Of a DNA stretch of 64,000 nucleotides, positions 36,101 through 46,300 are shown in pieces (position 1 is the stretch's first letter; every line of letters begins with the position of its first letter). A program made the position numbers and the translations under genes. Source of the stretch: Haematococcus lacustris (lineage: Eukaryota > Chlorophyta > Chlorophyceae > Chlamydomonadales > Haematococcaceae); contig JASKMD010000003.1 of the NCBI GenBank assembly GCA_030144725.1, forward strand, positions 20,075,937 to 20,139,936, in the 5' to 3' direction. Under the pieces are notes generated by a model. That model was not told the origin of the DNA and made no database searches. It saw only the letters and a program-made list of their open reading frames with translations.

Positions 36101-39100
36101 AGCAGCAACCCGATGCTAGATAGCTTGCGAGGTCTGCCCGGCCCACGCTTCTCGACAGCCACATCTTCACGATCAAGAGCCCAGTGATGGAGCATTTCAT
36201 CGTGTTGGTCAACCTGGCGTAGCAGATTTACGGCTGCGTCATCGGCACTGATGTCACGGACCACGAAGCGGTCCCTCGCAACACCATTTACGCATGTATA
36301 TTTATCGTTTGACCACTTCGCGGCTTCGCGAGGCAAACAAAACGATTGGTGGACGCGAATCAAGAGAGAGAAAGAGAGTACGGTATCCAGATTAGGCACC
36401 TTATTGTGTAACCATGTAGTGATGATGATAATAACGATGGCATTTAGGAGGCACTCCTGCAACCTGTTGTGGTTGTCTTTTGATGGTATGCCACGGCTAG
36501 ATGCATGCGCTCCTCTTTTACTTTGCCTCAGCCAGGGTACATACTTTGAGGTGTCTGGGCTGACAAGTAGCGTTAGAGCTTGTTGGTTTGCTCAGCCGGG
36601 CTCTGACTTGCTCTGCGCAGCCACGCTTTGACTCACCGGCATGGTGCTCAGCTTGGCTGCGTTTAGCGTCGGCTAATTGCTGCTCTGCTAATTGCTGGTC
36701 AGTCCGCTTGTGTCGGTCTAGCAAGGTTGGCACCCGCAGGCCTTGACAATGCAGGCCCTGACATGGGCCTGACGCTCAAGGAATTCTCCGTTGCTGGGCT
36801 GCTTGTCCTGGAAGCGCCTGCTTAGGTCATGCACCACAGCAACAGTTGCTGCTGCCTGCTTCTGCTCGGCAGCATGTTGGCGCTGCTGGAAAGCACTGGC
36901 TGGCACTGGAGCAGCCCAGTGCCCCCTTGGAGGGATAGCATGCACCTGTACCAGCCCACTGCCTGGCTAATAGCCTTAAAACCTGTCTTCCTGTCTGCAG
37001 CTATCAGCCTGCTGTCAACCTCTAACCTCCTCCCCCTCATCATGCCTGCCTGCCATCTGCCTGCCTTGCCACACTGCTACTCCACACCAGGCAGCTGCCG
37101 GGTCTTGCCACATGGCCAAAGGCTGTCGGCTTGGGACCCGGACTGACCTGCGGTGATTTCGCCTCTGCTGTTTTGCTAATGATGGAAGTGTTGGCTGCCT
37201 AGTCAGTCGACCTGTACTGTGTCGGCTGCTATGGCTGCTGCCCCGCCAGGCAAGCATACTAAGGTTGAGCAGCCAGCTGAGCCCATCAAGTCCACATAGG
37301 GCGAAAGCAAGGCCCAAGGCAAGGCTGCCATAGCCAAGCCAGCACCACAGCCAGGCAGGTGGGTAGACCGGGACTGCAATGCAGCATACAGCATGCAGCG
37401 CATTGGGGAGAGCAGGTGGTGCCCGCTGGAGCTGTGCTGCTGGCTTTGGCTGCCAGGGCAGCCAGCCAAGGGCAAGGAGTACCCCAGCCTAGGATACAAG
37501 CAACTGCGGGACCGCCCACCCAGAGACCCAACAGCAGCAGCAACAACAGTAATACGCCCGCTCCTGAGCTGTCATCAGCTCACACCAGTGCATATCAGTC
37601 ATGCCAACTCTAGGTTATAGCCCTGTCACAGAGGTCAGGAAATAGTGTAGGTAAAAGGCGCCCATGGCATGTGTGGGGGAGATTAACTCCATTCAACACA
37701 AACCACCACCCTCAGTGAGGGGTCTTAATTCTGCCTTTGCATTGGTACTTGTTGCCCGCTAAGCTGCTGAGGGAGGTGCTGACATTCCAAATCCCCTACC
37801 CTGGCAGGTGCAGGGAGGTGCTGCTATTACTGCTTGAACCATTTATACCATAATATTCCTGACGGTAGAGCACCATCTACAGCCTGGCTTTAGCCAGTGC
37901 TGCGCCGTGCAGCTAGGTGCTCATGGCAATGGGGTTCGTGAGCAGTTGACTGCACCCCATCATGCGTTCTCAGGTTCAGCCTCACCTTCGACTGCTAAGC
38001 CTGGGGTGAGCTGTCTTGCGACCCGCATTAGCAGTAACATTTGAACACTGCTTTCCCAATCCGGGCACCTGTGAAGATCTAGGCCATGAGCACCAAGATC
38101 CACAAGCACTACAAGGCCTCCCTCTCCCTCTCCCTGTGTGGATGCAGGCTGTGGGATGAAGAGCGCCAGTTGCCCCACTTGGGCCTGATCTTGACCATAC
38201 TACGTGACATTGCAGAGGCCATGGTAAGTTGCAAGGGGGCAGCTGCCTAAAGCTACCAATCTTGGCATGGTGTCCCTGCCTCATTCCAGCTCACCTGCCA
38301 GCACCTCCCTTGCCTTCACCCTTGTCAACCCTGGCTGCAGGCCTACCTCCACGGCTGCAACATCCTCCACCGGGTGGGTGGCCTCACCTTGGCCTGCACC
38401 TGGCACCATGCTTACCCCTAGGCCCTGTGCTGCCTGCACCCCCTCCAGCCATGTCCTGGCAGCAGCGCCACCCAGGGTTGATGACCAGCTGTGCCCACCT
38501 CAGCTCTCCCCTCGTGTTTGCTGGCCTGCCCACTCCCATGCCTGCGTGGCTGCAGGACTTGAAGCCCGACAACGTGCTGCTGCAGACCACCCCTCAGGGC
38601 TTGGTGGCCAAGGTGAGGGCCACAGCTAGCAAGAGGGACTCAGCAGCAGCAGCAGCAGCCGCATGTCAGACCCAGCTCATGCAGTGCATGCTCCTGGTGT
38701 GCCAGCCCTTGCTGCCAAACCACCCTCAGCAGCCTTGCTTTCTCCCAGGTGGCTGACCTGGGCCTGGGCGCCATCATGAGGGGAGGGCACTCACACCTCA
38801 GCGGCGAACGTGTGGGCACACAGCTTTACATTGCGCCAGAGGTGCTGCAGGGCCGCACCAGCCCAGCTGGGGATGTGTACAGCTTTGGGGTGCTGGCCTG
38901 GGAGCTGCTGCACGGCTGCACCGCATGGACTCGCCTGCTTCAGATGTGGGTGGACCAACAGAATGCAACCACCAAGCAGCATCAGCCACTTGGGCCATCT
39001 AACCCTATTGTGTGGCTGCACATTGCCTGGTTTGGCCCCTGGCAGCATTATCAGTGGACTGCTGGTCTGAGGTGCCCAGTGGCCTGATCACGTCCTCCAT

Positions 39101-39448
39101 GCACCACAGCTGTGCCCAGTGGGCTCACGACTGTCCACCCACTGCTTGTGACCTGGCCTGACCTTGTCTCATCCCCCTCTGCTGCCTGCCCCTGCCTTAT
39201 CCCACAGCACCCAAGAGCCGCAGCACCTGCAGAGCCTGGCGCCCCACCCACACCTGTTTGACCACGACTGGCGGCCCCAGCCTGACCCCGCTGCTGCAGC
39301 CCGGGCGCAGCCTGTGGTGAAGGGCCTCAGGGACTTGGTGGACTGCTGCCTGCAGCGCCAGCCCAACGCACGCCCCTCCTTCAAAGAACTGCTGCCCTGG
39401 CTGGCGTTGCTGCTGCAGTTGCACCAGCGGACCCTGGACAGCCCATGA
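24135..39448 (+). CDS. Receptor-like TKL-type protein kinase, gene C (complete)
   Basis: Exons: 24135-24369, 24477-24919, 25068-25146, 25361-25406, 25485-25628, 25807-25876, 29800-29929, 30250-30425, 30596-31170, 32817-33777, 33898-34071, 34203-34288, 38148-38223, 38341-38373, 38556-38612, 38749-38945, 39208-39448. Each exon matches gene B in length and phase, giving about 1240 residues with the same signal peptide, ectodomain, stalk, single transmembrane helix and kinase domain. Differences from B are few, for example GGMGYRTW for GGVGYRTW in the second exon and RLWDEERQL for RLWDEQRKL in the kinase. The last exon encodes RAQPVVKG and ends LDSP, as in gene D and unlike A and B. The exon ending at 31170 would meet TAG at 31268-31270 if the following intron were retained, which supports splicing before that codon. 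C is the closest relative of B by tandem duplication. Confidence 0.85.
26213..27331 (+). mobile_element. Degenerate Tc1/mariner-type element, gene C intron
   Basis: Duplicate of the element at 7882-9013. The left terminal repeat is better preserved here (TACCGTACTTTCTCGC) and the right end reads AGTACGGTA, with TA at both ends. Coding remnants are in sense orientation (MDRFVVRGISADD from 26374) and are frameshifted. Confidence 0.72.
27570..27990 (+). repeat. Dispersed low-GC repeat, duplicate of copy 1
   Basis: Counterpart of 9230-9640 in gene C. It differs near 27760-27810, where the C copy has an extra segment next to a GGGCCGC motif. Confidence 0.5.
31171..32816. other. Intron before the transmembrane exon of gene C
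   Basis: Same organisation as 12869-14523. Read-through of the upstream exon gives a hydrophobic C-terminus (ELPALLLLLSVLGAASSPD) and stops at TAG 31268-31270. The dispersed low-GC repeat lies at 31945-32240. No gene is seen in the remainder. Confidence 0.5.
31945..32240 (+). repeat. Dispersed low-GC repeat, duplicate of copy 2
   Basis: Counterpart of 13655-13945 in gene C, nearly identical to it. Confidence 0.5.
34669..36385 (-). mobile_element. Tc1/mariner-type (pogo-like) element, gene C kinase intron
   Basis: Duplicate of 16382-18099, with the same truncated left end and intact right end (GAGTACGGTA). It is interrupted by the nested copy at 35581-36055. Confidence 0.7.
35581..36055 (+). 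mobile_element. Nested non-autonomous copy, gene C
   Basis: Duplicate of 17294-17769, one base shorter near its left end. Terminal inverted repeats and TA flanks are preserved. Confidence 0.8.
36706..37850 (+). repeat. Degraded mobile element with QRIGESRW motif, gene C kinase intron
   Basis: Duplicate of 18420-19560 with a few substitutions. The coding remnant MQRIGESRWCPLELC lies near 37393-37437. Confidence 0.55.
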
Positions 39449-40313
39449 CACAACTTCCGCGTGTGTATCTAACCTATGGTGCCAGTGCCTTGTTTGTGAT
39501 CTCGTATGTGCACATTTGTGATCTTGCATGCATGATGTTTGTACTGTGTGCCAAGCTAGTACACGCCGGATGCGTCACACCAATGATCTTACACAGTCAG
39601 GCAGGCCAACCAGCGGCAAGGCAGCCCATCCAAGGCCCTGTTGGAGCGTAACAGGTATGTTTGTGCCAAACACATTGCCACCGGCACATGAGGTCAACCC
39701 ATTATTAGATACAGTCAAGACTCTTCAAGCTTTAGCCGGTAAGGGTCGTGCAAGGCATTGCTCTGCTTGAGCTGGTTGTAGAGGTCAAGCACGGAGACCG
39801 TGTTATTCTTGTACTTTTGTGTCCAGCCTTCGGCTTCGGCTGGAGGATGTGGGTCTTGGGTGTCGGGTGTAGGAATAACAGGGTTAGCCATAGCGCTAGT
39901 GGCGCTGATGGGTGCCGCCGGTGGGCCGGTGAGGTATTAATACCTCGTTCAAATTCCTCAGGGTATTAATACCTGGGTATTATTAATACCTGGCCGGGAA
40001 CGCCCTAGTCAAGAGCTGTATGGGACAAATTGTTTTTGTGAAGCTGTATGTCTGCCATGATGACAAGTTGCTGTTCAGAATGCTAGTTGCAGAGGACATC
40101 AGCAGTAAAGGCAGTGCACTGACCATTGTCGGGAGTATGTGGCGCACTCAACGTCGACAGCCAGAAGACAGCTCAAAATCTGGTGATTCATACGGCATGA
40201 ACGATGGCGACGAGAGCCACTCCTCACAATCTCGACCTCATCGCTGCTACTTGCCATAGGGGTCCCGTACACGTCTGCTGTACTGCGCCACTGATGCAAG
40301 CCGGCGACCCACT
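39449..40313. other. Short spacer between genes C and D, no gene supported
   Basis: Only 865 bases, unrelated to the two other spacers except for the final 80-90 bases before the gene D start codon. It contains a truncated relative of the hAT-type element (39809-40007). Confidence 0.55.
39809..40007 (-). mobile_element. Truncated relative of the hAT-type element, inverted
   Basis: The reverse complement of this segment aligns with the left 200 bases of the element at 23000-23827: TAGGGCGTTCC terminus, CCCTGAGGA, TTTGAACG, CTCACCGGCCC, GCGCCACTAGCGCTATG, CCTCCAGCCGAAG and AAAAGTACAA. The other end is missing. In place of GGTCTTAAGACC it carries GGTATTAATACC at 39933-39944 and 39962-39973, and a lengthened form at 39976-39990. 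Confidence 0.75.
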
Positions 40314-43300
40314 ATGCATCAAGCGCCGCTGCTGCTTGCATTAGTGTGGGGCCTGTTGCGATGCGAAGCATTCACGTGGCAGGACTGCAGCGTATCTCAG
40401 CAGCGTACCCTTTGCACGCTGGGGCCTGGTGAGACCTGGACGCCCACTCCGCGCAACGTATCCGGGATCTTGACAATCACAGGCAACCCCGGCTTGCCCG
40501 CATCCACACTGGACCTCAGCCTGTTGGGACGCACTTCGCTGGGGCCAGGCAGGTGCAGCAGGCGCCGACAGAGCTGGCTGAGCCTGGCTCCAGTCCCAGT
40601 GTGTAAGGCCCCTGGCAGCACTGCACTGACACCACTCTTTCCCTCACCCTGCAGCCGGCACTCTCAACCTCCAGGACCTCGCAGTGGTCACTGACATCGC
40701 TGTGCCCAGGGCCACCGCGCCGCTCAGCTACCTTGTACCCGTGAACCTGACGGGCCCAGGTGCCCCCTCCATCACCTACGCCAACGTCACCCTGCGCCTG
40801 CCCAGCTCCTGCACCTCCCTGGCCCAGTACGCCAGCCTGCTGTGCAGAGGGACGGTCAACGCCAGCATGGTCATCAACAGAGGGGGCGTGGGGTACCGCA
40901 CCTGGGCCACTGCAGCCGTCAGCGCACGCAACCTGAACCTCACATGCGGGCGCTCCCTCCCCTCTTCCTTCAACCTGATGTGCTCCAGCGCTCCGGTGGC
41001 TGCGCCTGAGGAGCTGCTGGCAGCACTGGCCGCTGCTGGAGGGATGGATGAGGGCTCCACCAGCTTTGTTCACGTCCTCACCAACATCTCATTGCAGGTG
41101 CATGTTATTTACATTGTCTTGGTTAGTCCCATGCTGGCAGCTGCGCACGGATGCTTTAGGTGATGGTTTCCACTCTGCATCTCCTGACCCCTGCTGCCTA
41201 AGCCCTTGCTGGGCTAGGCCACAGGCTGCCCACTGACCCTGGCCCCTGGCTGCAGGGCTATGTCCCAGCGGCAGCCAGGGACTGCTCTGACGCAGGACGG
41301 CTGGCCACCATTACCAACAGGCTGGTGGTGGCAGGTGGGTCAGCCCACATTCGACCTCCCCTACCTAGAGGTTAGGGTTAGGCTGCTGCTGGCAGATGGC
41401 TCACCTCCCTGCCTGCCCGCAAGCACAGCTAAAGCTAAGACGGACTCCTTGCTCTCGAACCCTTGCACAGTGGCCAGGCCTGGCAGTGCCAATGCTGAGG
41501 CACACTCACTAGCCTCGATGTTGTGGCTGCAGGGGTGCCCACGCCTGACAACCCACGACCAGAGCTGGACTGGGCCGCGTAAGATCTATGGCTCAGGCTA
41601 AGGCAGGGAGATGCTGTATCTGTACCGAAGGTGGTTTGCTGCTTGGTTGCCTGCAGGTGGTGCAACATTGTCACCGCATACGCAGCCAACTCACAGGTCG
41701 TGTTCTACAACCTGACGCATGCCAACATGCCGCTGGGAGAAACCGCTAGCTTGCCCCTATCGCTGTTCACGGCGCTTGGCTTCATGGTGCAGTCCTTGAG
41801 GTGAATGCATGGTCAAAGCACTGCAAGCTCACCTAGCTATGCAGCGGCTGCAGTCACAGGGCCTCACAGCCGGGCAAGGGCTGGCCCTAGGCAGAGGGGC
41901 TGCAAGCTTTGATATGTGCATGTTGAGCCGGTGGGCACATCAAGCTGTAGATGGCAGCTGTGGTTACTTGACTGCCAGGACCGGAGTTGGGCTTGGGCTG
42001 CAGAAGCTGGAGTTCAGGGATTGCACCCTGCTCATCCCCAGTGATGAGGTGAGCCCCACGCACCCCCCTGCACTCAACTGTATGGCGGCACCACAATCAT
42101 TGTACTCGTCTGCTACAGCGTGTGGTGCATTTGCTCCAGGACGACTGGCAGCAGCAAGGGGAAAGGGGTGATCTCTTCTCTTGTCACATGCCTTGCTGTA
42201 CAGATGACTTGGTGGACCTGGCTGAGTCAGAGCTCTCCAGTCATGAATTGGATATTGCCATTGGAAGTTTTCGAGGTAAGACTCAACAAGCACAGAAGTT
42301 GCCATCACGTGCCTAAAGTGGTTGGGGGTCTAGCAGAGGCGTGCTCAATGTTTATCTGCGTTATGTATACCTTATGCACAAGGGGGTTGGCCAAGCCTGC
42401 GTACCCTATGAAAAGTGTGCGTGTCACAATCTTTCACTGAACTGTTATGCCCTCATGTTAGGCCCTTAACTCATACCTTGGCGATCTTTGTTAGCAACAC
42501 TGCTAAAGACCATGCACCGGACACCCTCATCCTCTAGAATTGCAAATAGTGTGTTGTAGGAGTAGGGCTACCGGTTTGGATCTTGTCCATGTGTGATGAC
42601 AGCTAAGTTATAACCTTTGCTGTGTCAGTCAGAATGGGTCGGACCATGACCATTAGCCACGCCTCGCCAGCTGCGAGGAACTTGTGCTTCCACATCACAA
42701 ATTGGTGCATTGGGCGCATGTGTGAGTTGGCATGGGCGGGACAAGAAATCGACAGATGCCTCTTGCAAATAAACCTTGGCTTGCACGTCACCTGACCAGC
42801 AGTCTAGACCCCAAACTACAGGGCCCGTGCGCTCACCAAGCTACCCTACCAGCACAGCCTTCGGATCAGGCAAGCTTGCGGCAGCTGCCGAGGCTTGCCA
42901 CAGTTTCCCAAGGGGTCTTGAGCGCTCTAATGTGTCAAGAAGTATTGTTTTTCAATACTAAACAGCTTTGTACAGCCGCGCAACGCCGAGAACACTCATG
43001 AGATCAACATGATGAGCTTGTATCACTATGGTGGTTCAGATGAGAAAAAGAAAACCCAGAAAATGCACAAAAAATTGTCCAACGGTACTGATTGGGGGTC
43101 ACAAGTACTTGTGGACAGCTCAACAATCAAAGCTCCTCAACCCGGTTATTCTCGGTTTCAGGTTTCCACCCCTATTCTTACTTCCCTTACCCGCTTGCGA
43201 TCCTTTACGCGAGTGCAGCAGGGGCACATGTGACTAGAATGGCACTGCCAGCAACTATGGTCATTAGCTTATGGCCCGTCATTCGTTTGTGCCACATCTG

Positions 43301-46300
43301 GCAAGGAGTGGTGCATTGCCTATTCGCAACATGGGCTTTGGTTATGTTGTTGAACACCACCCGCATGCGCCGCATCCTACGCATCCGCCTTGGCGTGATC
43401 TTCAATGAGGTTTTGTACAATGAGGATGTGATCTTCAATGAGGTTTTGTACAAGCCCATCATAGGCAGCTGGCTATCCATACATTCTTGCTGAACCAATT
43501 GTAATGAAGCAACTGGTGTCTGCTAGGCTGGTGGGGGTGGGGCAGGTTTGATAGGCTGGCAAGGTGTCGCTCAGGCCTGTAGAGTGTGTGCACATGACCA
43601 CAAACTTGGCTGCCCAACATTGGCTAGCCATGTGCAAGGATTGACCGGGATATATGGCCCGCCTGCATCAAGCAGGCATGGTTCGATGTTAAGTGTACGA
43701 GTACCTTTATCGTTGGCGCTTCGTTACAGGTCAATGCAGGTGTTACGTAGCTAGTGGTTGTGTGTTCTGCCAATTCTACGGACAAGGACGTGAAACCCAG
43801 CATTTGCGTCATCACTTTCCCGAGACGCTCCGCTACCCTATCGACCGGCGCTCGTAACAGCAAGCTCGCCTGCATGCGAGAAATCCATGTTATGGCATAT
43901 TGTAGAACGCAACGGATTTTACAATGCTCACGTGACTTCCTTGCCTTACGTTGCGGGTCTTACGCGGCCGGAGTGTCACTCGACCTTTGTACTGGTCGTC
44001 ACGGGTGAAGGTAAAGGTTAATGGCCAAGAAATGGAATGAGGTTCACATGTTACGTTTTCCATAGACTATCGAGATAGTAACAATTATCAGAACGTTTGT
44101 ATCAGAATGCTGGTACTGCGGCCGTTTCAATTAGTATGCAACGGATATTCGGCGGGCTGATTACATTATGCGAAAACAATGGATGAGTCCGAAACGATTC
44201 GGACATCCACACCAAGACGAGGATGAGGTTCGATTGAATTCTACTCTAAGACCGTCTATATCATTACATCGTGACATCAGCCTACCACCCGGTTTCCGCG
44301 GTTCAGTCATCCTAGTGGAGATAAGCTCATGCAGCAGGCATGATTACATTACCACGGAGGTCACCTTTCATCAGCCATCCCGTAATTCAACCCGCATCTC
44401 GAGCAGTGGAGACTTAGGATGTCCGCTGTTGCGGAGAATGTCTAGCTCGTCCCACTCATACGGAGTACTGCTTTTGCGAAGCACTCGCTGCAGCGGAGAA
44501 AAGTCCCTCTAGTCCCGCTAACAATGCTTACCACCACCATCCCCGCCATCACCGGCTGCTCAAGCTGAGTTGCATAGGTAGACAGCATATCTTTGTAGAA
44601 CATCTTTGTAGACAGCATATCTTTGTAGAGTCATGTTCCAAACTTGGAATACTGCAACCGCGGCCAATATGGCTTGCACAGCCTAGCCAGCCGGCCATCC
44701 GCGGTGCGCCGTGGTCGCACTGGCATACCCTGGTCGCCTGGGGTCATAGCGATACCTTTAAGATCCATGTAATTGTATCAAATCGTAGATGTATCATACA
44801 TAGCGTGGCAACCCACACCCTAGTTGGGACGCCCACATTTAATGGAATTATCTAACCATTTAGGTAGGATGGTATTGGACATGTGCGTTGCTTGAACGCC
44901 GATAGCACGTAAAGCTGTTGCTCTCAACTGGTCCCTTATGCAATGGTCTGACACCAAGCTTATGCCAACGTTGTTGAAGGGGTGTTGCTGGGAGCAGGCT
45001 GCTTCGGGATGCCCACGCCTTTTGCTAAGCACACGCTGCACCCTTTTGGGGTTGATACTTGTCATATTCCTTGGCCAGTGCACTCACTTCCTGCCCTAGC
45101 ACCAGCTCAGGAATGTGACAGCCCTCATTGTATAATAATGGCAGCACCACATCCCAGTGCAACGGGGTTTGACCTCAAGTGGTAAGCTTAGCCTTCCACC
45201 TTGTCACATCCTTGACACCAAAGCCGGTGTAGACCTATGTCATCCTCTGCAACAAATAGACCTAGCTCTAGTGGTTATCTGTGTCAACCCATCGTGCCTC
45301 CTGCCTCACCACTCCTGTCTTGACGACCTGTGCCATCCACACTCACCCTGCTGCCTCTTGCAGGCTAACCTCACTGTGTCACCCCTAGTCAAGGAGTTGC
45401 GTCCCTCGCGACTTACCTTCTTGTGGACAGACGTGCAGCTGGTCAGTGTTGAGGCCCAACCGCCATCAGCCCCGTTGTTAGTGCACGACACAGGTGAAGG
45501 GGCCTGGGTTGTTACCGTTGTCCCAGCCCTAGCAGATGCCCTGCTCTTCTCAGTGTGATGCTGATGTTGCTGTCTGCCTTCCATGCTGGCAGCTGGCTCT
45601 GTTGCAGCTCTAGCACCTCATGCGCTTGCATGGTACTACCTGGCTTGGCCTAGCGTGGCCTGCATCTGCGCTTGTGTGTTTCGTGAGTTCGGGGTGTGGA
45701 GGGAGCCCACTCGCCAGGTGTTCAGCAAAGGCATCACAGTAGAGGGACTCGGGTTGGGGCTAGGGTTACCCTAACCCTAACCCTAACCCTTACCATATGG
45801 TAGCTATGTGAGCTACACTACCGTGCATTGCCCTAAAAAAAATGACCTTTTGACTGCAATTGTTGCATATTTCAGCATAAACTCACTTAAGCGATGGTTA
45901 AAGGTAAGGTTGAACTGAAAAGTGAAGGGTATGAACCAATGCCATATCACTTTAAGCTTCAAACTACACAGGGCGAAACGAAGAAAATGGACATACCCTT
46001 GCCCTAACCCTGACCCTAACCCTAATCCTCTACTAGAGGCACTATGGCCAGTTGAGGCGCCATGCAACCAGGTCATGGGTCTGGCCTGGTGTGCAGGTGC
46101 GTTGCGCCTCAATGGCCTGGGCGCTAGCTTGTTCAAGATGGGCCAGGTTGTGGATCCAGTGGCAGTGCTGACAGCACTGAACCTGGTTCCAAGGGTGCAA
46201 CATCCCTGGAGGATAGCCCAGCTCAAGTACAGTGTGAGGGCGGTCTTGCCGGAGGTGATGACAGCGAACCTGGTGAGCAGTGCTTCGCACATGGCTAAGG

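Larger units (their letters stand above)
32817..39448 (+). other. Transmembrane and kinase-coding exon block of gene C
   Basis: Exon 32817-33777 encodes the last ectodomain strand, stalk, transmembrane helix, juxtamembrane region and glycine loop LGAGAYGTVFQG. Exon 33898-34071 carries VAVK and uses a GC donor. HRD/LKPDN spans exons 38341-38373 and 38556-38612. The activation exon 38749-38945 reads VADLGLG and IAPEVLQG. The large intron 34289-38147 carries the same nested element pair and degraded element as gene B, so these insertions predate the B/C duplication. Confidence 0.85.
42049..45363. other. Large ectodomain intron of gene D, mostly unlike B and C
   Basis: The ends resemble the matching introns of B and C, but the Tc1/mariner copy is absent and the centre (about 42310-43220 and 43500-44900) is unique here. 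Two short tandem duplications are visible: a 26-base block at 43397-43422 repeated at 43430-43455, and a 22-base block at 44579-44600 repeated at 44608-44629. A piece near 44160-44230 resembles the dispersed low-GC repeat in reverse orientation. I see no gene. Confidence 0.45.

Noticed and set aside
39715..40016. GTCAAGAC/GTCAAGAG as an 8-bp target duplication around the truncated hAT relative
   Set aside because: One mismatch, and the sequence next to the left candidate lacks the TAGGGCG terminus; the fragment looks truncated instead.
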